Source of the DNA: Alistipes sp.
Lineage (GTDB): Bacteria > Bacteroidota > Bacteroidia > Bacteroidales > Rikenellaceae
Length of the DNA stretch: 64,000 nt
Assembly (NCBI GenBank): GCA_017621455.1
Contig: JAGATC010000008.1
Location: 18,371 to 82,370, forward strand
Direction: 5' to 3'
Shown: positions 27,075 to 36,252 of the stretch, piece by piece
How the letters are laid out: every line of letters starts with the position of its first letter
Numbering within the stretch: position 1 is the stretch's first letter
The notes under the pieces: generated by a model
Databases searched by the model: none
Told to the model about the DNA's origin: nothing
What the model saw: the letters and a program-made list of their open reading frames with translations, nothing else
Position numbers and translations under genes: made by a program

Positions 27075-28133
27075 ATGAAGAATATAGCGATAGTTATACC
27101 CTCGTTGAGTGCTGGTGGTGCTGAGAAGCAGGCTACTCTTTTGGCGGTAACGTTGCAAAAGAGCTACCATGTCGACATCTTCCTATTGCATGGCATCGAC
27201 TCTATCTCGCCGCAGAATCGTGCCCTGCTTGAGGGTGGCGATGTTGAGGTGCATCCGCTTCGTGGTACGATGCTCTCTAAGCTGTGTCAACTTAGGCGCG
27301 AGCTTAAGCGTAGAGGTGTAGATGTGTTGTTTAATTACCTCACGAGCTGCAATGTTGTGGGTGCAATTGCTGGGCGCATGGCTGGCGTTAAACGCATATA
27401 TGGTGGCATAAGAAATACGCGTGTTGAGTGGTCAAAGATGGTGGCCGACAGGTTTATCCATAACCACGTAGCCACAGGCTCCATCTACAACTGCTATTCG
27501 GGTGCCGAATACTTCACCTCAAAGGGGTATAAGGCGACACGTAATATCGTCATCCCCAACTGCTTTATGAATATTGCCGAGCCTATGGTAAGGGCCGACC
27601 GCGAGGTAAAGCATATAGTAACTGTGGGGCGTTTCGTGCCACAGAAGGATTACCGCACGCTGATTCGCACGATAGCCTCACTGAGGGCTCTGCGCAAGGA
27701 GTTCGTTGTGGACATTGTGGGCTATGGCGAGCAGGAGCAAAACATCGTGGCGTGGATTAATGAGTTTGGTGTGGAGGATAGCGTAAATATCTACATTAAG
27801 CCCGACAATGTCCAAGATATTCTCCGTGATGCCGACATATACCTCTCGACCAGCCTCTTTGAGGGTACGAGCAATAGCATTATGGAGGCCATGAATTGGA
27901 GCCTGCCGGTTGTAGCAACTGATGTGGGTGATAATAGCCATCTTATTGCTGATGGGGTCAGCGGCATGCTTCATCCGATAGGCGATGCCGAGGGTATGGC
28001 ACAGTCGCTCGCGAGACTCATAGATAGCGCCGATATGCGTAATAGTATGGGCGCTAATGGTAACAACAACCTGCATGAGAACTACACTATGAAGCTCTTC
28101 GAGCAGCGATATGTCGACTTGATAGAGAGTTGA
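27075..28133 (+). CDS. Glycosyltransferase family 4
   Basis: The 352-residue enzyme has a GT-B fold. The N-terminal glycine loop SLSAGGAEKQA, the start of the second Rossmann domain TVGRFVPQKDY and the donor-binding EGTSNSIMEAMNWSLPVVATD (E-x7-E type motif) are present. It transfers a sugar from a nucleotide donor to the growing lipid-linked unit at the cytoplasmic face. Its stop overlaps the region just before the next GT4 start, showing translational coupling. The donor is unknown. Confidence 0.92.
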   Translation: MKNIAIVIPSLSAGGAEKQATLLAVTLQKSYHVDIFLLHGIDSISPQNRALLEGGDVEVHPLRGTMLSKLCQLRRELKRRGVDVLFNYLTSCNVVGAIAGRMAGVKRIYGGIRNTRVEWSKMVADRFIHNHVATGSIYNCYSGAEYFTSKGYKATRNIVIPNCFMNIAEPMVRADREVKHIVTVGRFVPQKDYRTLIRTIASLRALRKEFVVDIVGYGEQEQNIVAWINEFGVEDSVNIYIKPDNVQDILRDADIYLSTSLFEGTSNSIMEAMNWSLPVVATDVGDNSHLIADGVSGMLHPIGDAEGMAQSLARLIDSADMRNSMGANGNNNLHENYTMKLFEQRYVDLIES

Positions 28134-28138
28134 TATTT

Positions 28139-29236
28139 ATGAAGATAGTGCTTATAGGAGGACAGTCTATCCCTGGCATTGGGGGCATTGAGTCATACCT
28201 TTTTAATATGGCTCAGGCACTTCGTGCGCGTGGCCACGAGCCGGTGATTATCTGTAGCGACCGCCACTCATTCACCAGCATGGTTGAGGGCGTAGAGATT
28301 ATCCATAAGCGCTGCCCACGCTCCAATATGGTAGCCATGCCGTTGCTCTTCTTGCTCTCGTTGGGCTATATCTTCCGCAACCGCAGGAGCATCGACGTGG
28401 TCAACTTCCAGTCCATCTTCTTCGCTTTCTTTCCGGGGTGGCTGGCTGCGCTTGTTGGCTGCAAGGTCTGTTACACCATTCATAGCTTGGCGGAGGATAA
28501 TCCTAAGCATGGCCCCTTTATGAGGTTTGTGCTAAGAGTGGCGGCATTCATATCTATATGGCTCTGTGGTCGACGCCTAATTACTATCAGCCGCTCTAAG
28601 GCCGAGGAGATTAGGGCTCGCTATGGTCGGCGCTGCACGATTATCCCCTGCGGTGTAAACCTCCCTGTCGCTGCTGCGGAGTCCGATATCTTGGCGCGCT
28701 TTAGTCTTGTGCCTGGCTACTACTACCTATTTATTGGACGCATCGACCCCATTAAGAATATCGACACACTTGTCGAAGCATATATTAGCCATGAAAACCC
28801 TGAATATAAGTTAGTTATAGCGGGCAATTATGATAACGACTACGGCGCCAGCTTACGCCTAATGGCTAAGCATAGCCCCAATATTATCTTTGTTGGCAGC
28901 GTTATGGGTGCCGATAAGGATGCGCTACTTCATGGGTGCTTTGCCAGCTGCTTGGTATCATCCTCCGAGGGTATGCCCATATCGTTGTTGGAGGCCATGG
29001 CATACGCCAAGCCATGCATCGTCAGCGACATCGCTGCCATGCACGAAGTGGTGCAGCCCGAATGGGTGCTGTGGTGTAGGGTGAGGGATGTAGCATCGCT
29101 GGCTAATCAGATGCAATACGCTGAGGATAACCGCGATAGGCTCATGGAGGCTGGCAAGCAGATGTCCTCGTTCATCGCCACAAACCACACCTGGGATAAC
29201 ATCGCAAAACAGTATATAGACTACTTAACGGCTTAA
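28139..29236 (+). CDS. Glycosyltransferase family 4
   Basis: The 365-residue GT-B enzyme shows GGQSIPGIGGIESY at the N-terminus, FIGRIDPIKNIDTLVEAY at the second domain, and the donor motif EGMPISLLEAMAYAKPCIVSD. It is the second GT4 of the cluster. The ATG at 28139 is preferred over a TTG at 28130 that overlaps the previous stop codon. The linkage and donor are unknown. Confidence 0.92.
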   Translation: MKIVLIGGQSIPGIGGIESYLFNMAQALRARGHEPVIICSDRHSFTSMVEGVEIIHKRCPRSNMVAMPLLFLLSLGYIFRNRRSIDVVNFQSIFFAFFPGWLAALVGCKVCYTIHSLAEDNPKHGPFMRFVLRVAAFISIWLCGRRLITISRSKAEEIRARYGRRCTIIPCGVNLPVAAAESDILARFSLVPGYYYLFIGRIDPIKNIDTLVEAYISHENPEYKLVIAGNYDNDYGASLRLMAKHSPNIIFVGSVMGADKDALLHGCFASCLVSSSEGMPISLLEAMAYAKPCIVSDIAAMHEVVQPEWVLWCRVRDVASLANQMQYAEDNRDRLMEAGKQMSSFIATNHTWDNIAKQYIDYLTA

Positions 29237-29264
29237 ACCTACTAACAGCCTTCGACACTAACTC

Positions 29265-30329
29265 ATGACACTATTCTTCGAACTCATACAGGTTGCATTG
29301 GGGCGTAAGGCTTCGCTTTCGCACACGCCATCTGCCGAGCAGTGGCAGGAGCTGTATGTCCTATCTAAAAAGCAAGCACTGCTGGGTATCAACTATGCCG
29401 CAATTGAGCGCCTACCAAAGGAGCAACGCCCTCCGCGCAAGTTGCTGCTACAATGGTGCTTGGCTGCAGAACGTATCAAAGAGCGTAACACCGAACTAAA
29501 TAATAAGATACCCGAAATATCTCGTCGCTTCGCAAATGATGGCTTCCCAAATATAATTCTCAAGGGGCAAGGAGTTGCTCAGTACTATGCCGTAAGCAAT
29601 TTAGAACAGTATAGGACTCCAGGCGATGCCGATATATGGCTAAAAGGCGACAGAAAGGATATTATTGCATACGTTCGCAAATACTCACCAAGTTGCCATG
29701 CCGTATATCACCATGTAGATTTCCCCGAGACAGATAACGTACACATAGAGCTACACTTCACACCCTCGTGGATGAATAGCTACTTTACTAACCGCAGGCT
29801 ACAACGCTTCTTTGCCGCGAGCCGTGAGATTGATAGTGCCTCGGGCGATATTCCTGTGCCGAGCGTGAAGTTTAATAGGGTCTATATCTTGTTGCACACC
29901 TACCGCCATCTCTTTCACGAGGGTGTGGGGCTAAGACAGATTCTGGACTACTACTTCGTTCTGTTGCAGGGTTTTACAGCGGAGGAGCGCACAGAGACGA
30001 TGACTATTATCAAGTCGCTTGGGATGAAACGTTTCGCTGCGGCCGTAATGTGGATACTGAGCGAGGTGCTTGGCATTAAGGAGTGTTATCTGCTTACGGC
30101 GCCCAGTGAGAAGTATGGTAGATTCCTGCTCGAGGAGATTATGCTCGCGGGCAACCTTGGTCAGCACGATAGGCGTATCTCGCATCGCGATAATGAGTCG
30201 GACCTCGTGCGAGGCATGCGTAAGGTGAAACGAAACTTCCGATTTTTATTTAGCTACCCATCAGAGGTGTTGTGGAGCCCATGGTTTAAGCTCTGGCACT
30301 ACTTCTGGCGTAGGCGTGCAAACTCATAA
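29265..30329 (+). CDS. Nucleotidyltransferase-like protein (NTP_transf_5 family)
   Basis: The 354-residue protein fits the uncharacterised nucleotidyltransferase family often found in polysaccharide clusters: IILKGQGVAQYY followed by YRTPGDADIWL gives the G-x-G-D-x-D core, then VHIELHF. A basic patch and a C-terminal basic tail (FWRRRANS) suggest membrane or nucleic-acid proximity. It closes the polysaccharide cluster. In other Bacteroidales such genes accompany capsule loci, but the reaction is unknown. Confidence 0.8.
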   Translation: MTLFFELIQVALGRKASLSHTPSAEQWQELYVLSKKQALLGINYAAIERLPKEQRPPRKLLLQWCLAAERIKERNTELNNKIPEISRRFANDGFPNIILKGQGVAQYYAVSNLEQYRTPGDADIWLKGDRKDIIAYVRKYSPSCHAVYHHVDFPETDNVHIELHFTPSWMNSYFTNRRLQRFFAASREIDSASGDIPVPSVKFNRVYILLHTYRHLFHEGVGLRQILDYYFVLLQGFTAEERTETMTIIKSLGMKRFAAAVMWILSEVLGIKECYLLTAPSEKYGRFLLEEIMLAGNLGQHDRRISHRDNESDLVRGMRKVKRNFRFLFSYPSEVLWSPWFKLWHYFWRRRANS

Positions 30330-30361
30330 CTTTTCAACCACAGCTAATCCAAATTAAGACT

Positions 30362-31219
30362 ATGACCAAACACAACCACACCTATATATTATTATCTACG
30401 CTTGTCGAGAGCGAGGAGATGGCCGAGATACTCACCGCCTTCCTTGCCGACTACCCCTTCGAGAGCTTTGCCGTAAACCCCTCGGGTGAGAGCTACCGTC
30501 TCGATGCACATATCCGCCGTGAAGAGTGGGCAGAGTGTCGCACGGAGGTCATTGCCATCGCCCAGGAGTATGGCACAATCGCAGCCGAGCAGGAGATCAA
30601 AGATGAGAACTGGAACGAGCAGTGGGAGAGGGAGAGCTTTCAGCCTGTAGTTATTGACAATCTGATGGTTATACGTTCGGCATATCACACTCCGCCTGCC
30701 GAAGGCGACGTGCTCGATGTGGTAATATCTCCCTCGATGTCGTTTGGCTCGGGCTACCACCAGACAACACGCATGATATGTCGTATGATTTACAATCTCA
30801 AGCCCCAGGGTGACATCCTCGATATGGGTTGTGGCACGGGTGTACTCTCGATTGTGGCACTTAAGTGTGGCGCGAATCATGCCGACGCTGTAGATATAGA
30901 CCCATGGTCGGCAGAGAGTGCTGAACGTGCTGTGGAGCTGAACAACCTAAGTGGTAGGATGAGGGTGATAACAGGCACGGTGGACGACATCGCCGAAAAC
31001 CGCTACGATGCAATCTTTGCCAATATCAACCGCAACATCATCCTCGCAAGCATGGCGCAGTATGCGGCGTGTCTCAAGTCGGGAGGAAGACTCTTAGTGA
31101 GCGGCTTCTTAGAGGAGGATATTGACATTATTTTGGCCTCTGCTGCGCAGTATGGCATAACCCCAACGGCCACCATTAAGGATGAGGGTTGGGTGGCAAT
31201 ATCACTAATCAAGGCTTAA
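30362..31219 (+). CDS. prmA: Ribosomal protein L11 methyltransferase
   Basis: The 285-residue SAM-dependent enzyme trimethylates ribosomal protein L11. The family block reads SPSMSFGSGYHQTTRM, followed by SAM motif I ILDMGCGTGVLSIVALKCGA and the FANINRNIIL catalytic region with the conserved Asn. Length agrees with PrmA. It is followed after 11 nt by a WbqC-like gene. Confidence 0.95.
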   Translation: MTKHNHTYILLSTLVESEEMAEILTAFLADYPFESFAVNPSGESYRLDAHIRREEWAECRTEVIAIAQEYGTIAAEQEIKDENWNEQWERESFQPVVIDNLMVIRSAYHTPPAEGDVLDVVISPSMSFGSGYHQTTRMICRMIYNLKPQGDILDMGCGTGVLSIVALKCGANHADAVDIDPWSAESAERAVELNNLSGRMRVITGTVDDIAENRYDAIFANINRNIILASMAQYAACLKSGGRLLVSGFLEEDIDIILASAAQYGITPTATIKDEGWVAISLIKA

Positions 31220-31230
31220 AACAATTGACT

Positions 31231-31833
31231 ATGACTATTCTACCTTCTGTGTATTATGGCTCGGTGGAGTACTGGGCGGCACTTGTTCAGGCGGGCGACG
31301 ATGCCATTATCGACCTTGGCGAGAACTACATCAAGCGTTCGGAGCGTAACCGCACCGAGATAATGACTTCAGGTGGTGTTATGCAGCTCTCGGTGCAGCT
31401 TGCCCATGCTAACCGTCCTCGTCAGCCTATGCGCACCATGCGAGTAGACTACTCGAAGCGCTGGCAGCATCAGCACCTCATAGCCATTGAGTCGGCATAC
31501 CGCTCATCGCCCTACTACGACTACTATGCGCACCACTTCACACCCCTCTACGAGCGGGAGTGGGAGCATCTCGTGGAGCTTAATATGGCGACGATGGAGG
31601 CGATATGTAGAGTCCTAAAAATAGGCATGCCGAAGATGTCCGAGACCTACATTAGTGCTGCACCCTCAGACCTCGACATGCGAGATAAAAAGAGAGGCTC
31701 GACACTATGTGCCGAGCCATATATCCAGGTGTTTGACGACCGTTTCGACTTTGCCCCTAACCTCTCGATTTTCGACCTAATCATGTGCGAGGGTCCTGCG
31801 GCCATCGACTATCTCAGACGCGCTAAGCTTTAG
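31231..31833 (+). CDS. WbqC-like family protein
   Basis: The 200-residue protein matches WbqC (PF08889): SVYYGSVEYWAAL, NYIKRSERNRTEI, the QPMRTMRVDYSKRWQHQHLIAIESAYRSSPYYDYY region and a C-terminal phenylalanine-rich block. Some members are linked to O-antigen loci, but in Bacteroidales the gene is widespread and often beside leader peptidase genes. Its activity is unknown. The ATG at 31231 is used, since the upstream frame overlaps prmA. The 3' end overlaps the convergent GH2 gene by 4 nt. Confidence 0.85.
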   Translation: MTILPSVYYGSVEYWAALVQAGDDAIIDLGENYIKRSERNRTEIMTSGGVMQLSVQLAHANRPRQPMRTMRVDYSKRWQHQHLIAIESAYRSSPYYDYYAHHFTPLYEREWEHLVELNMATMEAICRVLKIGMPKMSETYISAAPSDLDMRDKKRGSTLCAEPYIQVFDDRFDFAPNLSIFDLIMCEGPAAIDYLRRAKL

Positions 31834-33842
31834 TTGCATAGGGTGATGCTGTCCTTGTGGGTGCGCTGGGCATCGTAGGCGCGGATGGTTGTGCGGCCAC
31901 GCACAACAACCGAGTCGGCACGATAGTGGCACTTGCCTACCTGTCGTAGTGTAACGCTCTTATTATCAACCTCTAATACGGGCATGTCAACGGAACTGTA
32001 TACATCTATTGTATGCAGCGTATCACGACGCACCTTCCAGCCTCTGTCGGCTATATGGAGTGTTGGTGAGGAGCTATTCCAGCGTGCGCGATAGAGGTAG
32101 TAGGCATCCTTCGGGCGGCTGTGTGAGTAGTCTACCATGCCAGCGAAGTTCATGCCGTAGGCACGATGCGACGAGGCGTAGTCGAACATATTATCGAGCC
32201 ATACGCCCCAGAATATGCCCTCCTGGTCAATCTGCTCGATATAGCGCTCATGCATCTCGCTCTGGCGGCGCTCGGGGAAGTGGCGAGTATTACGTGTGGC
32301 ACGCTCTAAGAGTTCGGTGTTATGTCCTCTCACGCCCGCCTCGCCGTAGCTTACGCCATAGTGTAGTGTCGACCATGTCTTATTCGAGCGTAGCTGCTCG
32401 CACCATATATCCACATCCTCAATCGAGCCCTTCATCCAGCCTACGTTCTGACGCAATACCACAAGGTCGGTGATGAAGTTTATGGCACCATCGCCATTGC
32501 TGCACGCCACCGTGGGGCGCGACACATCGAGACTATGCGCCATGTCGTTAAGTTCGCCGATGTAGCTTATCACGTCGTCGCCACGCTGCCACACCAACGA
32601 GAATAGTCCCCACATAACCACTGAGGGGTGGTTGTAGTTCTGTGCTATAATCTCGCGCAATTGCTCGAAGCCGTTGTTGCGAAGTGCCGGAGTGGGGTAG
32701 TATACGATGTCCGAGAGCGATAGCTCGGAGCGGGTGAGTGGAATATCTATCCAAACAAGCAGACCTTTGTTGTCGCACATGGTGTAGAGGCTGTCGGCGT
32801 GAGGCCCTACGAGTGAGCGTATGGCATTGGCACCCATATCCTCGACCATATTAATATCCGCGGTTAGCTCTTCGTGGCTTATGGCTATACCCACGCCCTC
32901 GCGATCGTGAGGCATGCTTACACCTCGTACATCTACGGGTATATCGTTGATACACAGCCTGTTGTTATCGTTTATCTTGATTGAGCGGAATCCTGTCTTA
33001 ACAACCACCTTATCTATCGGGTTCTTCTCGTCGCCGAGCATCACTTCCACGTTGTACATCGTCCTACGCTCGGGGCTCCACAGCGAGGGATTCATAAATT
33101 CGAAGGGTATCTCCACGGCGCGTTCGGGAGATATTTTCGTTGCCTTTACCGTGCGGTGTGTCACCTCATATCCCTCCTCGTCGACAATGCGCATTGTCAC
33201 CGTTGTGTGGTCGATGTCGGGTGTTGAGAGGTATACTCTCACCGTGCCCGACACGCTCTCGGCGGATACCTCGTGCTGCTCGACAAGCACACCTTCAGTG
33301 GCGTAGTATAGGGGGGAGATAATGTTGCGTGGTGCGGTTATAAGCTCCACATCGCGATAGATGCCACCCATAAGGTTGAGGTCAGTCGAGAGGGGCAACA
33401 CATCGCTACGCTGGCTGTTCGACACCACCACACGCAGATAGTTGCGTTCGCCATAGCGCACAAAGTCGGTAATCTCGAATATGAATGCCGTAAATCCTCC
33501 GTGGTGTTCGCCGACGTAGCGACCATTGACGAAGAGCTCTGTTACGGTCTGTGCTCCACCGAAGTGTAGGAATATACGACGTCCCTGCCAATCTGCCGGT
33601 ATCTCCACCTCGCGCAGGTAGTTTGCCGAGGTGCGCAGATATTTACCCTCCTCAACCACACAATTCCACGTGTGTGGCAGCGTTATATAGTCAGCATTGG
33701 CACCATCCGCAGCATCGGCGTAGTAGAAGCGCCAGTTGTCGTTGAGACTGTAGCTGTCGCGGTTAGGTGATGCAGCGTATGAAGTTAGCGTGCTGAGGAG
33801 CATCGCCAAAAGTAGTAATACGAAATGGGGTCGTCTGCACAT
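31830..33842 (-). CDS. Glycoside hydrolase family 2 protein with altered active site
   Basis: The 670-residue secreted protein has a signal peptide (about residues 1-23), a GH2 sugar-binding domain (NDNWRFYYADA to GEHHGGFTAFIFEI), an Ig-like domain and a TIM barrel. It resembles beta-galactosidase or related enzymes. However, the acid/base motif, normally NHPSxxxWGLFNE, reads NHPSVVMWGLFSL, so Ser415-Leu416 replace Asn-Glu. The usual nucleophile region is also unusual (GVSYGEAGVRG, Glu501, where SEYGAG is common). The codons TCG-TTG differ from AAY-GAR at several bases, so a sequencing error is unlikely. It may be an inactive binding protein or use another residue. No carbohydrate-uptake genes are adjacent. 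Confidence 0.85.
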   Translation of the reverse strand: MCRRPHFVLLLLAMLLSTLTSYAASPNRDSYSLNDNWRFYYADAADGANADYITLPHTWNCVVEEGKYLRTSANYLREVEIPADWQGRRIFLHFGGAQTVTELFVNGRYVGEHHGGFTAFIFEITDFVRYGERNYLRVVVSNSQRSDVLPLSTDLNLMGGIYRDVELITAPRNIISPLYYATEGVLVEQHEVSAESVSGTVRVYLSTPDIDHTTVTMRIVDEEGYEVTHRTVKATKISPERAVEIPFEFMNPSLWSPERRTMYNVEVMLGDEKNPIDKVVVKTGFRSIKINDNNRLCINDIPVDVRGVSMPHDREGVGIAISHEELTADINMVEDMGANAIRSLVGPHADSLYTMCDNKGLLVWIDIPLTRSELSLSDIVYYPTPALRNNGFEQLREIIAQNYNHPSVVMWGLFSLVWQRGDDVISYIGELNDMAHSLDVSRPTVACSNGDGAINFITDLVVLRQNVGWMKGSIEDVDIWCEQLRSNKTWSTLHYGVSYGEAGVRGHNTELLERATRNTRHFPERRQSEMHERYIEQIDQEGIFWGVWLDNMFDYASSHRAYGMNFAGMVDYSHSRPKDAYYLYRARWNSSSPTLHIADRGWKVRRDTLHTIDVYSSVDMPVLEVDNKSVTLRQVGKCHYRADSVVVRGRTTIRAYDAQRTHKDSITLCN

Positions 33843-33938
33843 ATATTTTGACTTTTATAGTTGCAAAGATACGAATAAAGAAAAAAAATTCGTATCTTCG
33901 TGCAAATAATTTTACAATAACTTAAATACCCGAACAGT

Positions 33939-34607
33939 ATGATTATTGACATTATTCTTCTGGTAATTCTACTTATAGCAGCGGTTATAGGCATGCGTCA
34001 GGGTCTTATAACTCAGATTTGCTTGTTTTTGGCTGTGGTGCTCACCACGATTATTGCACCTATTATTGCTGAGCCATTGGGAACATTATTCACTGATAGC
34101 GAGATACTTGCTTATATCGCAGGTTTCTGCATTATGCTCCTTGTTACGGTGATTCTTGTGTGGGTTATAGCTCCCATTATTAAGAAACACGTGCTCGGTG
34201 ACTCGTTGCGCAAGATTAATGCTATAGTTGGTGCTATCGTAGCTGTGGTAACAACGTTGCTTATTATGTCGGTGGCGTGCTCAGCGCTCAATACCTACAA
34301 TATTGGCGAGGTTAACCACGAGAAGATTGGCAAGCTTATCGCGGAGTGTGACGATAAGGATGAACTTGAGGATAAGTTCAATAAGATTCTTGATAAAGAC
34401 TCGGAGATGCGTGACTACTACGAGCCACGCTTTATTGCCTATGAGACTCTCGACGACTCGTTCCTCTTTGGTGCCTTTGTATGGGTGGGTGAGACCATCT
34501 GCCCCAGCCTCGATGAGTTCCGCGAGGATATGGCTGTAGGCCTTCAGTCTACTGTTGCAGAGAGCATGACAGAAAGCATCACTGGTGATGGCGGCGACGA
34601 GTGGTAA
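33939..34607 (+). CDS. CvpA-family membrane protein
   Basis: The 222-residue protein has four predicted transmembrane helices in the first 115 residues and the CvpA start MIIDIILLVILLIAAVIG-MRQGL. The C-terminal acidic tail (CDDKDELEDKFNKIL onward) is cytoplasmic or periplasmic. The family is named for colicin V production but is a general envelope protein needed for stress tolerance. It overlaps rsgA by 20 nt, so the two are translated together. A -7-like TATCTTCG lies near 33892. Confidence 0.85.
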   Translation: MIIDIILLVILLIAAVIGMRQGLITQICLFLAVVLTTIIAPIIAEPLGTLFTDSEILAYIAGFCIMLLVTVILVWVIAPIIKKHVLGDSLRKINAIVGAIVAVVTTLLIMSVACSALNTYNIGEVNHEKIGKLIAECDDKDELEDKFNKILDKDSEMRDYYEPRFIAYETLDDSFLFGAFVWVGETICPSLDEFREDMAVGLQSTVAESMTESITGDGGDEW

Positions 34608-35532
34608 CGACATAACACGCATCGAGGGCACCGTTGTCAGCTCCACAGGTAGCTGGTACGAGGTGGCAACTGCCTTGGGCACACTCAACTGCCGCATACG
34701 TGGACGCTTGAGGCTCAAGGGTGTGCGCTCCACAAACCCCGTTGTTGTGGGCGACCACGTCATGGTAGAGCCCGATGGCGACAATAGCGCCATTGTGGAG
34801 ATTCTGCCACGCCGCAACTACGTCATACGTCGCGCCTCGAACCTCTCGAAGGAGTCGCATATTATCGCCGCCAACCTCGACCGTGCACTGCTACTTGTCA
34901 CGTTGCACTCGCCAACAACGCCACGCGAGTTTGTCGACCGCTTCCTTGTGACCTGCGAGGCATATAAGGTTCCCGTGGTTATCGTCATCGGCAAGGCCGA
35001 CACGCTTAGCGAGGAGTGGGCTGCCGAAGCCGAGGAGTTTACTGCGATATACGAAGATGCCGGCTACGAGGTTATGCGCCTATCATCCACCACGGGTGAG
35101 GGTGTCGACGAGATACGTGCTATGTTGCGTGACCACACCACGCTTGTTGCGGGCAACTCGGGCGTAGGCAAGTCGACGCTTATAGGCTCCATCGACCCCA
35201 CCTTGGATATCCGCACGGGCGAAATCTCGGATAGCCACCAGCAGGGCAAGCATACCACGACATTTTCGACAATGTACCCCCTTGAGGGTGGCTATATCAT
35301 TGATACCCCAGGCATTAAGGGCTTTGGCCTTATCGACATCGACGATAAGGAGCTCTGCCGCTACTTCCCCGAGATGATGCGCATTGCCCCCGACTGCCGC
35401 TTCTACAACTGCACGCACACGCACGAGCCTGGCTGCGCCGTCACCGAGGCCGTTAAGGAGGGTTTGGTGGCGTGGTCGCGCTATGAGAGTTACCTGAAAA
35501 TATTAGACGAAGATGACAAATATCGCAAGTAG
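34588..35532 (+). CDS. rsgA: Ribosome small-subunit GTPase RsgA
   Basis: The 314-residue circularly permuted GTPase helps 30S maturation. It has an N-terminal OB domain (about 1-70), then G4, G1 (GNSGVGKSTLIGS) and G3 (DTPGIKGFG), and a C-terminal zinc site C-x4-C-x-H-x5-C (CRFYNCTHTHEPGC). G4 reads VIGKADTL, with glycine at the usual asparagine of NKxD, a deviation in the guanine-specificity motif. The ATG at 34588 overlaps cvpA, and the 3' end overlaps trmH by 20 nt. Confidence 0.94.
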   Translation: MAATSGNDITRIEGTVVSSTGSWYEVATALGTLNCRIRGRLRLKGVRSTNPVVVGDHVMVEPDGDNSAIVEILPRRNYVIRRASNLSKESHIIAANLDRALLLVTLHSPTTPREFVDRFLVTCEAYKVPVVIVIGKADTLSEEWAAEAEEFTAIYEDAGYEVMRLSSTTGEGVDEIRAMLRDHTTLVAGNSGVGKSTLIGSIDPTLDIRTGEISDSHQQGKHTTTFSTMYPLEGGYIIDTPGIKGFGLIDIDDKELCRYFPEMMRIAPDCRFYNCTHTHEPGCAVTEAVKEGLVAWSRYESYLKILDEDDKYRK

Positions 35533-36235
35533 ACTGCGCACCGAGGAGCATAGCGACGAGTGGCTGCGCGAGAGGCTTGACTATATGACCCAGTTCCTTA
35601 CGGAGGAGCGCAAGGAGGTGTTGCGTCGCACGGTGGCGCAACGCACTCATTATATGCGCATTATGACCGAAAATATGTTTCACCCGCAGAATGCCAGCGC
35701 CATTATGCGCCACTGCGAGGCATTCGGCATACAGCAGATACACACCGTCGAGGATCGCTGCAAATTCGACCCCTCGGTGAATATCGTGCGAGGCACCCAG
35801 AAGTGGGTAGATGTCGAGCACCACGAGACTACGGCCGAGGCACTCGCCGCGCTTAAGAGCGAGGGCTACCGCATCGTGGCCACCACACCCCACCGTTGTA
35901 GCTCCACGCCCGAGACATTCGATGTCACTAAGGGTAAGTTCGCCCTTGTCTTTGGCACCGAGCACGCGGGCATCTCGGAGGAGGTCATCGAGGCTGCGGA
36001 TGAGTTCTTGATGATTCCGATGTGCGGTATGGTCGAGAGCCTCAATGTCTCGGCTTCGGCCGCCATCCTTATATATATGCTCTCGGAGCGTATCCGCCAA
36101 ACGGTTGATGGTTGGCAACTTAGTGATGCCGAGCAACTTAAGCTACTCACACGCTGGACAATGTCGTCGGTACGCGACTTCGAGGGCATCCTCCGCCGCG
36201 CCGAACAGAGTGGAAAGTTGACGGTGGAATATTAA
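35513..36235 (+). CDS. trmH: tRNA (guanosine-2'-O-)-methyltransferase
   Basis: The 240-residue SpoU-class SPOUT enzyme methylates the ribose of G18 in tRNA. The three knot motifs are present: N-terminal NMFHPQNASAIMRHCEAFG with the catalytic arginine, GTEHAGIS, and MVESLNVSASAAI. Its length and C-terminal helix fit TrmH rather than the 23S rRNA enzyme. It is translationally coupled to rsgA and followed by the horizontally acquired DpnI cassette after 17 nt. Confidence 0.92.
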   Translation: MTNIASRLRTEEHSDEWLRERLDYMTQFLTEERKEVLRRTVAQRTHYMRIMTENMFHPQNASAIMRHCEAFGIQQIHTVEDRCKFDPSVNIVRGTQKWVDVEHHETTAEALAALKSEGYRIVATTPHRCSSTPETFDVTKGKFALVFGTEHAGISEEVIEAADEFLMIPMCGMVESLNVSASAAILIYMLSERIRQTVDGWQLSDAEQLKLLTRWTMSSVRDFEGILRRAEQSGKLTVEY

Positions 36236-36252
36236 ATGAATTACTCCCTAAC

